This document shows positions 8,900-20,662 of a stretch of DNA of 64,000 bases, piece after piece (position 1 is the first letter of the stretch; every line of letters starts with the position of its first letter). The position numbers and the translations under genes were made by a program. This DNA comes from Phialocephala subalpina. Its lineage: Eukaryota > Ascomycota > Leotiomycetes > Helotiales > Mollisiaceae. The DNA lies in NCBI GenBank assembly GCA_900073065.1, contig FJOG01000025.1, positions 868,001 through 932,000 on the forward strand, written 5' to 3'. The notes beneath the pieces were generated by a model. That model made no database searches, had not been told where the DNA came from, and saw only the letters and a list, made by a program, of their open reading frames with translations.

Positions 8900-11800
8900 T
8901 TTCTGAGGTTAGGGTAAGCTGGCAATTAGGTGTTATAGTCCTCCGGCCAACCTTTCCATTTAATTAGATATTTGCGGTCTTAACTACGGCCATCTTGTTT
9001 ATAATTTAAGATAGTCTCTACCTCTTATTCTTATTCGTTGTCGTCGTTAACGAGCTCCGAGTTGACGCCTGTGAGGAAGTCTTTCGATTGTTTTCCGGCG
9101 CTAGCGATATACTCCTCGAAGAGAGAGACGTGGAAAATAGGGTGGAGCTGTAAGTATAGAGAGGGTAGTTTAAGCTTATAAGCGGCCTCACTAATATACT
9201 CCTCGATTTGAAATGGCCCGATGAATTTAAGGGCGAGTTTCCCTAGTTTTAATCGGATGTTTTTCGTAGATAATAAGACTTATGACTTTACTGCGAAGTG
9301 CTTGTCGAGTTTGTGTTTATTGTAGTACTTCTCCTTGTTTTTCTGCGCGCGATCTTAGAGCTTTTAAAGGTCTCTTCTTTCTTTCTTTAAAGCTTTTGCT
9401 CGTTGTCGCGCAGTTAGTACCTCCCTTTGAAGCCTGTCCTTAGGGTTCTATGGTAGACGTGGATTGTAGTCGTAGACGACTTTAAAGGGGGTCGTTTAGA
9501 GCGTTTAGTGCTTCGAATTGTTATAAGTAAACTTTGCGAACGAGAGTTTACTTGCTTAGTTGTCTTTTTTAGCGTTGTAATAGCAGCGTAAGTAATGTTT
9601 AAACACTTGGTTTTAGCGCTTAGTTTGCTCGTCAGTCTAAGGATAGAACGCTATAAAGAGCCGTTACTTGCAAAAAAGATAAAAATAAAGTATAGACTAA
9701 AACTTTGAAGTAAAGACGTTGCCTCGGTCCGAAATAATACCGTTAGGGGTCCCGAAGTTGTTGAAAACTTTATCTTATAATAAAGTAGTTAACTCGGGAG
9801 TATTAATGGTTTTATAGTAGGGGATATATTTAGCCATTTTTGAGTAACGGTAGACGACGACGAGTATACTGTCGAAGTCGTTACTATCAAGATTTTTATA
9901 AAAGGGCAGTTTTATAATAAAATCTATTGATATTTCCGACTAAGGCCTAGCAAATTGCGGTAAAGTGCTAAGAAGCCCGTAAGGCGCGTGACGCCTGGCT
10001 TTAACTCTTTGACAAACGTCGCATTTACGAATATAGTCACGAACGTCGTTTTTAAGCCCTTTTTAGTAGTAGGCTCTTCGAATAAGTTCTAGCGTTTTAT
10101 CTACGCCGAAGTGGCTTATTAAAGGGTCGTCGTAATAAAGCTTCACGACTTCGGCTTTAAGTGCGGGGTTATAAGGCACAAAAACTCTACTATTCCAGCG
10201 CAGAAGTCCCTGTTTATCGGCTTGCCAGATTTTTTGCCCTTAAGAGTTTCTTTTGCGCGTCTTATCGGCCCGTATTGATTTACTATACTTATCGTTTTAC
10301 TGCGATAGTAAAATGAGGTTTGCAACGGAGTCGATAAAAGGCGCTAGCGCGGTGCTCAAACGCGTTACCGCATATATTTATAATCTTAGGATTAATTATT
10401 TGCAATTAGCTAAATTTATTAACGATTAGAGGTTTTAATCGCTATACTCCCTATTAGAAACTTTGTCCATGGATAGACAATCGTTTATAGCCTTTAAAGC
10501 GGAGTCTCGGAGGTTTTTAGCCTTTACTTCCAAATTACTAGTTTGGACTTCCTAATCGAGATCTCTTTGCTCATTAACTAAGGCTAAACTCGACTTATAC
10601 GTCGCGAATAAGCGTCGTATAGTCGGAGATGCTTCTAATTCGATTGAAATATCGCGGATTGCAACTGCAAACTTCTCCTTTAGTTTGTTCTGGAAAGTAG
10701 GAAGCTAGGAGTCTTTAAGGGCCTTTTTAGGTGACTTATTATTATAATTCGGTCGGCGATTTGATTTATTTGCTGGATTTAACGAGCTTTTCCGGTAGAT
10801 AATCTTAAAGTCGTAAGAAGTAAAATACATAGCCCATTTTGCTTGTCGCTTTTCTAAATACTTAGTATTCACTTAGTATTTGAGGTTATTGTGATTAGTG
10901 ATCACTTTTATAGTATGCTTAGCACTCTCAAAGTAGTGTCGCCACTCTTTAAAGCTTTCGATAATCGCTAGTAGTTTTTTATTGTAAGTTGCGTAGTTTC
11001 TTTCCGCGTCGCTGATCTTACGGGAGAAGAAGGCTACGAAGTGCTAGTGACGCTTCGAATTACCCTTTGGGCCCTTTTGTTATAATAAAGTCCTTACGAT
11101 GGCAAATTTCGACGCGTTAGTTTTCAAACGAATTTTTTTCGCTGGGTCGAAATGGATTAAGAATAGTGCTTTAGTGAAAGCTTCTTTCAAGTCTTTAAAG
11201 TTCTGTTTAACTTCCGTTGTGAATATAAACTCTCTAGACTTTACGCCCTTCTCTATACTTTTAAGTAGCTTTGAGAGGCCTATAGCCACGCTAGAGAACC
11301 CGTGCACGAAACGGCGGTAGAAGTTAATAAACCCTAAAAAAACTTGAACTTCTCGAAAAGAAGTTAATTTAAGCCACTCGACGACTATCCGGACCCTTTC
11401 CGAGTCTAAGTATATTCCGTCGCAACTAATAATAAACCCAAGAAACTCTACTTACTTCTTATTAAACTCACATTTACTGAGTTTAGCGTAAAGCTTGTAT
11501 TTGCGGAGCCTTTTTATCACTTGAAGTACGTGCGACTCGTGCTTAATAAAATCTCGAGAGTAAATTAAGATATTATCTAAGTAAACCACGATAAAATGGT
11601 CCAATAGACCCGAAAAAGCTCCGTTGATATACGCTTAAAAAGTTGTTAGCGCGTTCGTTAATCCGAATAGCACTACTTGGTATTCAAAGTGACCGTAACG
11701 GGTCCGGAAAGCTGTCTTCCAAACGTCTTCCCTCCGAATTCGTATGCGGTAGTAAGTCTTTCAAATCTAACTTAGTGAAGATCTAAGCACTTGTAAGGCG

Positions 11801-14523
11801 GTCCAAAGTCTCGTCAATTAAAGGTAAAGGGTGTCGGTTTTTAATCGTCACTTTATTGAGACCTCTATAATCCACGCAGAGCTTTAAACCTCCGTCTTTT
11901 TTAGGCACGAAGAGTATAAGGGCTCCCGCAAAGCTAGTAGAAAGGCGTATCTACCCCTTCTCGAGAGAAGTTGCGATATAATCGCGAAGTGCCGCGAGTT
12001 GAGGTTTTGAGAGGTTATATAGGGGCCCGTAAGGCACTTGACCCTCTGTCTTAATCGCATGCTCGTATCCACCTTATTCGGGAAAGATAAAGGCTGCCCT
12101 TTCGTCGAAGATATCCTTACAGCCCCGGAGATACTCCGATAAAGTGATCTCTTGCTTTTAAGTAGTTGTAAAAACCCTCGATATCTCCGACCTTTGGGGA
12201 GTAAGCAATTCTACTTTTGAACTTAAGCACTTACACTTCCTGTAATTGATCAAATAACCGCATTCTCTTCTCCTAAAGAAGACCGTATGGGCTTCGGTAT
12301 CTGGTTCGGTTTTGAGAAGCTCCGTAAACTCGGAGAGGCTTAAAACCTCAATATCATCCTAAACTGCCGCGTAGGCCTATCTCCCCGTTAACTAGTCGTA
12401 AATACCAGTACTCTTCTTAATAAACTAGTCTCTCCTTAGTATCATCTTATAACCCGATTTATCGCAGCCGTAGAAGCGCTACTTAAAATCACGAGTCTAC
12501 CCACGGTCATTAGTAACAGTAAAGTCTAAATCGTAGCAATTAGAAACCTGAAAAACGTGTCCGTCAAAAGTCGCAAAAAATACGTCGCACTTAGCGTTAA
12601 AAACAAAATTGTTCCTCTCCGCCACGTAATTATCGATAAAGCAATTGTCGGCGCCAATATCTCCCATCCCTTCCGTAGCCAATTCGGTACTTGTATCTCC
12701 TTATTTAAGAAGTCCTCGAACAAAAAAGCGTATAGGCGTCTCATCAAATCGGTCCACGCTCAAGATTTGACTGCGTCTTTTCCCGAGCCGAAAAAGGTCC
12801 GAGAAAGCTCCTTCATCACGTTAAAGGCCTTCTTGTATACTGCCTTAACTGACCTCTCGCTCTTTCTGGCCCTAAGGAAATCTTCTTTAACCTTAGCCTT
12901 CTCAGGGTTTTCCTTAGCCCATTCTGCGTACTTCGAGCAGCGCGAATCTCCGGAGAAGTATCCTTTCCCACTGCAAGTCCAACAAGTCTTTTCCGAGTCG
13001 TTATTACTGCCGTTTCTTAAGCTAGAGCTAAATAGCTTACCGAAGCCAGAACTCTAGTTAAAAGAACGTAACTCCCGTCTGCCCTTATCCTTCCTACTGT
13101 CAGGTCTAAGCTTCTTAAAGGAGTCGTAGCCCTCGTCATTATCTCTATCGTTTCGCTTCCTCTTCGTATCGTAGTCGAAATAACTCTTCTTCATCTTCTG
13201 GAGGTTTTTAGACTGTAGCTCAACCTTTTAAAGGTCCCGTAAAAGTACGTCTACTGTAAGAGGAAAAATCCCACTAGTCTTATTATACTACTGTCCTTTC
13301 GTAAAGGGGTTCGTAATAGCGTTCGAAAAAGTCTATACGCGGTCGCTTTCTCTGCGCACTAATAAGTCTCGTTCGTACTCGCGCATGCGATTATAGACTT
13401 CCGATACTGTCTCGTTTTTACTACTGTTTTAAGTGAGACGCTAAAACTTTGCGAAAGCATTCGTTTCGCGTTCTTAAAACAACGCGATAAGATCGTATGC
13501 CCAAGACTTTTGATTTGCCTAGGACATTCGAACCCCAAAAGGGCTAGTAGCGAAAGATTGTAAGAGAAACCACTTATTCTTCACTTCCGAGTCTATTTTG
13601 AAGCGCGTCGCCGTAGTATTTACTTTTAATCGGTGGGAGTTATACGTGAAAAGTTAAGCTTTGAAAACGTCCTCTATAGCGTCGAAAAAAGTTCGATGCT
13701 CTACAATATCCTTTCCTTCGTAAAACGGAAGGAGAGTAATAGACTTTGCTTAGCCTTCTTTTCGTATCTCAAGTCCGACGTCGAAACTTAAAGGAAAGTC
13801 GAATATTTGGTCCGAAACAGGTGCTTCGAAAGTAGGTCGAACGGGCGTCTTAAAGGGAAGGTCGAAAGTCGGCCTTGGGTTTTGAGACGCGTTTCTAATC
13901 GGGAGGTTTTTGGAGGCTTCTCTTCTCTCGTTGTTGAGAGCGCTTAACGCGTAAGGGCCACGAAGTCCGTTAGCGGAGTTTCTCGGCCCTTAATCGTATT
14001 TATCGCGGATATATTCTCTGCGAGGGGTCAATTTACCCCGTTTAAATCCGCGCTGGCGATACGCGTCGTTTCCGGCGTTGATTTGGGCCTATAGACGCTG
14101 AATCGTATCGAAGACTTAGTTCAAGAGGTCTTATTGTTTTTGCTGTCGCGCAAGAAAGCGTTGGTCTGCCTAGTCGGCGGAAGGGTCTCGAGGCCTTTCT
14201 TAGACGCGATCGGAGCCAGTTGGAGACCTGAAAGATCTACTTGGAGACTCAGTTGGAGTGTCTCTGTTTCCAACGCTGGGAGCAGTGCTTAGAGTAGCGC
14301 TAAATTGCTATCCATAGTCTAAGGTTTGGCTAAGGCCTTCAGTAATCTGTTGAGGATTACTAGTAGCGGCCCCTGCGTTGCTACTTAGAGTCCCAAAAGT
14401 AAGAGATTCGCCGTTTCCCCCAGAGTTCTAAGAGAGTTGCTAAGCCTGAGAGCGAAGGACGCTACCATCTGCTGAAAGAGGGCCCGTAAGAGCTCCTTCT
14501 CCGTTGCTATTATTAGCAGCCAT
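8900..14523 (-). pseudogene. gag-pol remnant of the Gypsy element
   Basis: The gag start is an ATG at 14523, about 55 bases inside the right LTR, and the reading begins MAANNSNGEGALTGPLSADG before the first in-frame TAG. Pol domains follow in order down to the chromodomain near 8900. Several key residues are lost. The second Asp of the RT YLDD box is Asn (AAT at 11574-11572). The knuckle His position is Tyr (TAC for CAC). At least one integrase Trp codon is TAG. Each change fits C-to-T at CpA on one strand. The longest intact pieces, such as 11080-11307, are below 80 codons. No active enzyme is expected. Confidence 0.8.
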
Positions 14524-14566
14524 AGCTTCGTGCGCGCTATTGTCGAACTCTTAACCCTTAAAGTAG

Positions 14567-14575
14567 AGAGATTAG
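14567..14575 (-). other. Possible self-priming primer-binding site
   Basis: Just inside the right (5') LTR the minus strand reads CTAATCTCT. This is the exact complement of AGAGATTAG at 14636-14628 inside the same LTR, about 35 bases downstream of a TATATA. Nothing resembling a tRNA-type TGG start follows the LTR end. In the Tf1/sushi group of chromoviruses the 5' end of the RNA folds back to prime reverse transcription, and this layout would fit that mode. The pairing is only nine bases. Confidence 0.45.
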
Positions 14576-14577
14576 AA

Positions 14578-14839
14578 TGTGAGGTGTAGAATAGAAAGAG
14601 GCAATAATAAGTCAGATTAGTACTAGACTAATCTCTGTCCTTTTGCCAGAGATTCAGAGAGCCCCTATATACAGAATAACAGCCTAAGAATAACAATCGC
14701 ATAGCCCCCGTAAGACCTCCTACGCTACGCGTAAGCTTACGCGAGCTCTACGTAGGTTATGGAGGCTACGCAGCCTTAGGTGGTGGCTGTAAGCCAGCCA
14801 GAGGCTGCGCCAGTAGGACACCCAATCCTACACGTGACA
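14578..14839 (-). repeat. Right LTR (5' LTR of the Gypsy element)
   Basis: About 262 bases with TG...CA termini (TGTCACGTG at 14839 on the minus strand; ending CA at 14578). Positions 14697-14839 are repeated at 6855-6997. The inner 119 bases have no visible partner because the left copy falls into the gap, so the exact inner end rests on the TG/CA rule. Confidence 0.78.
14666..14671 (-). promoter_or_regulatory. TATA box in the Gypsy 5' LTR
   Basis: TATATA on the minus strand, followed about 35 bases later by AGAGATTAG, the candidate transcript start used in the self-priming hypothesis. Position within the LTR is right for a U3 promoter element. Confidence 0.45.
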
Positions 14840-15010
14840 TTTTTATATAATATTTAATATTATATTATATAATAACTATTAATAATTATATATATTATAT
14901 AGTTTTATATGATTATTCTAATATAAATCTTTCCAAAAAGATTTTATTACGTAAGATTTTATTTTATTTTGAACAAGTTATAAAAAGAATAAATTTGGGG
15001 TCTCAAAAAC

Positions 15011-15040
15011 CACGTGACGAGTTTCAATGTGACCCGATTG
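15011..15040 (-). repeat. Right terminal inverted repeat, 30 bases
   Basis: Inverse of 6067-6096 with one mismatch, followed by TA at 15041-15042. Begins CACGTGACGAG on the plus strand. Confidence 0.75.
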
Positions 15041-15051
15041 TACTCTATAAG

Positions 15052-15520
15052 TCTCCAATGCCCCGTCACGAAAGCCAGGTTCGAAGTACGGCGTTGAAGT
15101 CAACATCATCACAAAACACATTGTCCCACTACAGCTTGGACATTACTGTTATGAATTTACGTCTCATACTGATCATATTGATCCCTTGGTGCAAATGTCA
15201 CCGAATGGCGGGCACCCGGACACAGTCGTCGCAGGCGACGGAAATCCATATAAAGAGAGCTTTTACGCTGAACTACAGATTACCCCTGAGGCGCAGAATG
15301 GCGACTATGTCCAATCCTCGATTATATCCCTGAGCTAGACGACGAAGAATTCGACAGGAGTTCCGGGGCGCAATGTCGGAGGCTGGAGCAGATAGTGTTC
15401 GCCGGCAGTACGTTGACTCTTCCTATTTTCCAGATCTTGTGCGAAAGCTGATGCGCGGTACAGCATCGAAATATGGATTGCTTCTTCAACTGTTGAAAAT
15501 TATCAGAATTGAAAGAAGCA
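15052..15520 (+). pseudogene. Frameshifted gene remnant at the right border of the island
   Basis: A coding-like frame without an initiating ATG runs from about 15052 to 15337 (containing KYGVEVNIITKHIVPLQL and PYKESFYAELQITPEAQ). After a frame change near 15325 another coding-like stretch follows (PELDDEEFDRSSGAQCRRL) to a stop near 15450. No family is recognised. The combination of a missing start, a frame change and the adjoining transposon border suggests a decaying gene. An unannotated exon of a spliced gene is the alternative. Confidence 0.35.
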
Positions 15521-16247
15521 GAAAACCTCGGTAACTAAGCATAGAAAGACAGACAGGTAGTGTCCGAACCCAGAAGAATGACATGAGAAATTTCGAGGTA
15601 CAATTGTCAATTGAACGCTGACTCCATCTGCTCGAGATTTTACAGCAAAAGCACTCCCTATGATTTCCGATCTGAAATTGACCATTTCATACTAACGACG
15701 CAAGAGAATATTACTTTCTATCCACAAAAGCAAAGAGCGTCTTCTTACCATTCACGCCACCACGTTCCCCTCAATCAGACCAAAAACCTGCCTGAACGGC
15801 GGCACCGGCAATCCACCCCACAAAACGCCGAGAGATCCCTATCTCCAACATTCTCGCTTGTAGAAAGCTTGTTCAATGCTTCGCCCTGTTCCTGACCACC
15901 AAATTGAGCACGAGCAATCAAAACCGAAGTGCTCGCCTCGGCTAACGGCTTGTCAGGGGTATTTCGCTCACTCTCCCGGAGCTAGGTTCGGGATATTATC
16001 CTGAATGGGGAAGATCCACGATCTATAGAGGATGATATATGAGGGGTCGTGGACGCGGTGCGCGAGATAGGAAGGTGGTCCGTTTAGAGTATTGGGTGTG
16101 ATGAATGTTAAGCTTTGATTGTCAGCCTCGGTGGGATCATTTTGAATCGTTAAGTATTGATGATTCCTCGATACTAAAAGGGATTTGAGCTGAAGTGAGC
16201 TGTGAATTCTTTCCCACCTCTTGGGAGTCTTCTTCTCGTTGTTAAAT
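15521..16247. other. Intergenic region upstream of the sphingomyelinase gene
   Basis: No ORF here looks real. The last few hundred bases should contain the promoter and 5' UTR of the gene at 16248. Confidence 0.45.
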
Positions 16248-18650
16248 ATGAAGCTCTCTTCTCTTTTCGCTCCTGTGTTGCTGGTTGTGCCGGCTTTCGT
16301 TTCTGGACTTGCTATCTCAGAAACAACAAATGAGGCTTTGTCTGCGTTCGGTAAGCGCTCGACTATTTCTGATATCTTGACCGATATTGAGGATGCTGCG
16401 AGTTGTACTGCATGCGAGGCTTTGTTGGTTGTGTTGAAGGTTTTGGCGCATACTGGAAATGACAACTTCGTGGACGTGATCACGGAGATCTGTATTCTTG
16501 CTGTGAGTTCCCCTTTCCGTTGAGCAATTTAGTCGACTGACAAGTGTGGGCTTAGGGTGTTGATGATTCCGATGTTTGGTGAGTTGAACAAGTTGCAAAC
16601 TCCTTGATTCAAGCTGATCGAGACACAGCACGGGAGCCATCGCTCTCGAAGGCCCAATCCTTGCTCATGACCTTCGTGTGATGACCATTGGCACTCGAAC
16701 ATCTGAGCTCTTCTGCCTGACTGTCTTCGGCCTCTGTCAATGGCCAGATATCGAGGCCTATACAGTCTCAGTGACCGACAAGCCAGACACCACTCGTCCT
16801 GCGCCAAGTGGACAAAGTCCCATTCAAGTGGTTCACATCTCGGACATCCACGTCGATTTGAGCTATGAGACTGGTGCAAGCTATAACTGCACCAAGAACA
16901 TCTGCTGCAGGCCATACACGGCTGATGACGAGCCTGGCGTTACTGACTTTCCTGCTGGAGAATATGTGAGTACGGTATTTTGAGAGAGGAGGAGCTTTAT
17001 GCTAACAAAAGAGATAGGGAAATGTTGCTTGTGACTCACCTGTGACTCTGGAGGAGAGTATGTACGCAGCGATTGAGTCCTTGGCTCCTGACAAGAGCTT
17101 CACGTAAGTAGTCACAGCGGGTTACTCTGGAATCAAGGTTGACGAGAAGCAGGATCTTTACTGGAGACGTTGTCGAGGGTGCAGTCTGGCTTGTTACAGG
17201 TCAGTTCCATGATTTGAGCCATTAAAGCCAATACTGACATCTCACCAGATACCGAGGTGACAAACGACCTCAATGATGCTTACACCAGGATGCAGAGTAT
17301 TGGCCAGACTTATGCTGTCGTGGGAAACCACGACACCAGTCCAGTCAACTCTTTCCCCCCTGCAGCTGTTGACACGACGATCTCTTCGCAATGGGCTTAT
17401 GATGCCATGACCTCGGATTGGTCCACTTGGATTGGAGCTACTGTTTCTGCAGAAGCCGATGCCAATTATGGTTCTTACTCCACGTTGACTTCTGAGGGTC
17501 TCCGCATCATCAGCGTCAACACCAACTTCTGGTACAAGGTAGAGAATTCAAGAAGGATCAGGTTTGAGGCATTCGCTGACTTGTGATAGCAAAACTTCTG
17601 GCTGTACGAGGCAACAATGGAGAGAGATCCCTCAGGTCAACTTGCATGGCTTGTGACTGAACTGGAAGCTGCTGAAACCGCTGGAGAGCGTGTTTGGTTG
17701 ATGGGCCATATGCCCTTAGGTTAGACCGCCATACTCCTCTGCGTAATTCGTGAAAACATATGCTTATTCCTGCTAGGCTCCACGGATGCATTCCATGATC
17801 AATCTCAGTATTTTGGTAAGTTCTTGTCCCTAGGATTCTTCACTCGCCTAACTTTTCAGACCAAATCATCCAACGTTTCGACGCCACCATCTCGGCCGTA
17901 TTCTATGGCCACACCCACAAGGACGAGTTTGAGATCGCCTACTCTACCCCTGATGCTCCCACGGCAGCAACGGCAAACATGGTTTCCTATATCGCTCCCG
18001 CGTTGACCCCAACATCCGGAAACCCGACCTTTAGAGTGTACTCGGTCGACCCAGTAACTTTCGCCATCCTCGACTACACAGTGTACTACACCAACATCTC
18101 GTCTCCAACCTACCAATCTGGACCCGTCTGGGAGAAGCTATACAGCGTTAAGGAAGCATATGGCAGCTTGCTCACACCTCCCGTTACTGACACCGCAGTC
18201 GAGTTGACACCCGAATTCTGGCACAATTTAACCGTGCTCTTTGAAGACGACGACTCCGTCTATCAAGAATGGTACGCTCGTCGGACAAGAGATTACAGCT
18301 CTGCGACCTGCACTGGTGATTGCAAGACCACGTCAATCTGCGAGCTGAGAGCTAGTCAGAGTCAATACAACTGGTAGGTCGTTCCTTCCCTTTTTGTCCG
18401 ATATTCTTGTTGATGAAAAAACAGCGGGACTGTAAGTGCAGGAATCAACTTTAAGCGCGATGCTGCCGCGACTGCGCAATCTCACAGCGAATGTGAAGGC
18501 TCGGCCATCATCCCTATCATGACTTCGTTCACTGGAACGGGAATTGCAGCGTTCCAGAGCGCGTTAGTGCAGACTATGGGAGAGTCTTTCTTGAATACTG
18601 CGATTCCGAGCAATTATACGGTAGCGGGGTGGAACTCAACGACTTCTTAA
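16248..18650 (+). CDS. Acid sphingomyelinase (sphingomyelin phosphodiesterase), secreted
   Basis: Ten exons: 16248-16502, 16556-16578, 16629-16965, 17018-17103, 17153-17199, 17249-17538, 17590-17719, 17777-17815, 17860-18373 and 18425-18650, giving 648 residues. Residues 1-22 are a signal peptide (MKLSSLFAPVLLVVPAF). Residues about 48-130 form a saposin-B domain with paired cysteines (SCTACEALL, FCLTVFGLCQW). The calcineurin-like phosphoesterase follows with its metal-binding motifs in order: ISDIHVD (about 162), FTGDVVEG, VVGNHDTSP (about 274), WLMGHMPLG (about 384) and YGHTHKDEFE (about 419). It should cleave sphingomyelin or related phosphodiesters to a ceramide-type lipid, outside the cell or in the vacuole. 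The actual fungal substrate is uncertain because fungi make little sphingomyelin. The length fits the family. Confidence 0.9.
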
Positions 18651-20662
18651 TGTGTATGGTAATGATAATTTTGGAGATGAATGTAATGATTAATGGTGTT
18701 GAAACTGAAGCGTGCAGTGGATGAGCTGAGTAACTTGAGATGCGAGGAGAAAACGTTGGTTGGTGATGGGAGGAAACGAGAAAGGATGGAAAGATCAGGA
18801 AGGAAGAATCCGACCTAGGGGGTTTATACTCACGCTAGTGGAAGTGGGAAGGTGCTCCTTCCCAAAGCGCCGAGAGTGCTTCCGTTCCCTGCTCGTGAAG
18901 GACTCGCAAGTGCGACTTCTGTCTTGAGGACGGGTGCCTGCAAGTTCTCGATGGATGATTTCCATTCGAGAGCTACCAAAGAAGGCAAGTGCCAACCATT
19001 TCTCTCTTGCCTGTCTGCGTCTGGATTGCTGCCCACATGCAAGCATTCGCCCACGGGACTAATTCACGGCCTCGAACGAGTGTATAAGGTAACGAATTTC
19101 TAGCCGACCTCTTGCTGTCCATGCGACCGTAGATGAGGTTCATCGAAGCCAATATCACCTTGCCAGAATTTCCTCTGGGCTTGGTTGACAAGCTGCCTCA
19201 AGTTCATGACTGGGTTTGTGCTCGATATTTTCCCATCAAGTTACTATCATGTGTTTGTTTTATGCTTCCAGCCATCTTTAATACGTCTCAAATTAAAGAT
19301 TGACAGCGAAGGGGACTTGACAGTGATAAGGATACTTTTTCATAAACAACAGTTCAAACTGGCTCGAGTCCTTCGCCGCTGGCACATCGTCCGCTAATCT
19401 GACCGCCGAGCTCTGGATATCCTCGCAAATAAGGAGACTGATATCGAAGAACTCACAAATCCAACGTCCATGCATAAGACAGGCGATTTGATGTTGATGT
19501 TGCAGATACTTTCGCACGTTGGCCGTAGAGGATTAATTTATACCTGGCGCTTAACACCAAGTAGCTTACTAGTTGACGAGTGGTTATCTTACCTTTGCCT
19601 CTCTCCCTTTGCCCTTTCATTCACCTTTTCTCTTGCATGTTTTGCCTTTTGTGCAATTGCCAAGCTGCTTACCCGTAATATTTGTGCAAGTGTCGCTAGC
19701 ATTCGTCTAATTTGCTTGATCTTTGCAAAGTTTTCAAAGCGTCGTGATTTCTCTGATCTGCCATATACCAGCTACTAAGACAACCTCCCGATTAACTTCC
19801 TCGCCACAGGACTGATCATCCATCTTTGCTGGTAATGGTGCACTGGACCCTGCATTTTAGAGAAGTCAACCCCACCTTCGTTTCCTCTGGAAGGTAGCAT
19901 TGGTGGATCATAGGTTAGGGGTTAAATTCTTGATCATGCATTGTGCTACACTAAAATCTCTTATGAGAGCTATGCTAGGGTGGTAGGGTTAAGCCCTTCG
20001 CTTAATCACTTAAATGTAGGCTGACGTCCACACATGCTTGAACGAGCCTATCCTCCAGATTTCCTTATAACTTTATCTTCCTTTTCTCTCCGCAATGTTC
20101 CACGCCAACTGACCAGACCCTGCTTTGAAGACCTCAGGTTGTTGCTGTCAATGTTTGATGTCACTGTCGTTTTGCAAAATCTCTGGGTGGTTCTTCAAAA
20201 GGAATCTCACCAGAGGACAGCCTCTCCAAAAAGCAGCTTCACTAGAGAACAAACCGACTGGACGCCACAACATTCGGAATCCAAAAGTGAGAACACATTT
20301 GTTAATACAGAGGCAGATCTGGAAACGTGCGGAAAGAGTTTATCACAAATGCCTCATGTATAAGCCCAGTATCCTACACGTATGCCTGAGCATGCATTCA
20401 TGTATAATGCGGTACGTAAATAGAAGCTAGAAGCAAAAGTGGGAACTCCGAGCTTCATAGAGTAGCACAGGAAAAATCGTAACACCAACTCCAGTTCTTA
20501 TTTCCTGCAAATTAAAGTCCTTCCTTTTCCGTTTCCCAAGTCATCGATCATCAAATCATAACTTTCGTATCCATTCGTACCGAGCACCATCCAAGCTGCA
20601 CCATTTGAATCCCGCTCGCTGCCTATCCCTCCACCCGAACGCCATTTGCACGGAAAGGAATG
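18651..20662. other. Intergenic region, about 2 kb, no supported gene
   Basis: The short ORFs here (for example the hydrophobic one at 19470-19778) show no domain, no splice support and no good start context. The left end holds the 3' UTR of the sphingomyelinase gene and the right end the 3' UTR of the minus-strand kinase gene. Confidence 0.5.

Larger units (their letters stand above)
6855..14839 (-). mobile_element. Ty3/Gypsy LTR retrotransposon with chromodomain (chromovirus), RIP-degraded
   Basis: Direct LTRs lie at the ends and the internal region reads on the minus strand. Order from the right: gag start near 14523; a zinc-knuckle-like CWTCSGKG motif near 12937-12990; reverse transcriptase, where the YLDD box reads YLDN at 11572-11583; an RNase H-like block near 11080-11310; integrase with CDVCQRVKA near 9990-10030; then a chromodomain-like YLIKWKGWPEDYN near 8940-9000. 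The order RT-RH-IN-chromodomain is that of Metaviridae chromoviruses. All frames are broken, largely by TAG/TAA where CAG, CAA or TGG is expected, that is CpA to TpA on either strand. CpG stays common. The element is dead in this copy. Confidence 0.85.
6065..15042. mobile_element. Tc1/mariner-like DNA transposon remnant (TA target site), host of the Gypsy insertion
   Basis: A 30-base sequence at 6067-6096, beginning CAATCGGGTCACATT, recurs in inverted orientation at 15011-15040 with one difference (A on the left, G on the right; a TpG to TpA change). Each copy is directly bordered on its outer side by TA (6065-6066 and 15041-15042), as expected for a Tc1/mariner-superfamily insertion. The visible interior (6097-6239 and 14840-15010) is extremely AT-rich and has no readable transposase, so the element is either heavily mutated or a non-autonomous MITE-like copy. 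Some of it may lie in the assembly gap. The Gypsy element sits inside it. The superfamily call is inferred from the TIR plus TA only. Confidence 0.6.

Noticed and set aside
12557..13057. 166-codon plus-strand frame
   Set aside because: It is antisense to the gag/knuckle region of the Gypsy element and results from codon bias of the coding strand.
19470..19778. 102-codon hydrophobic plus-strand frame
   Set aside because: Hydrophobicity arises from T-rich DNA; no start context or homologue recognised.
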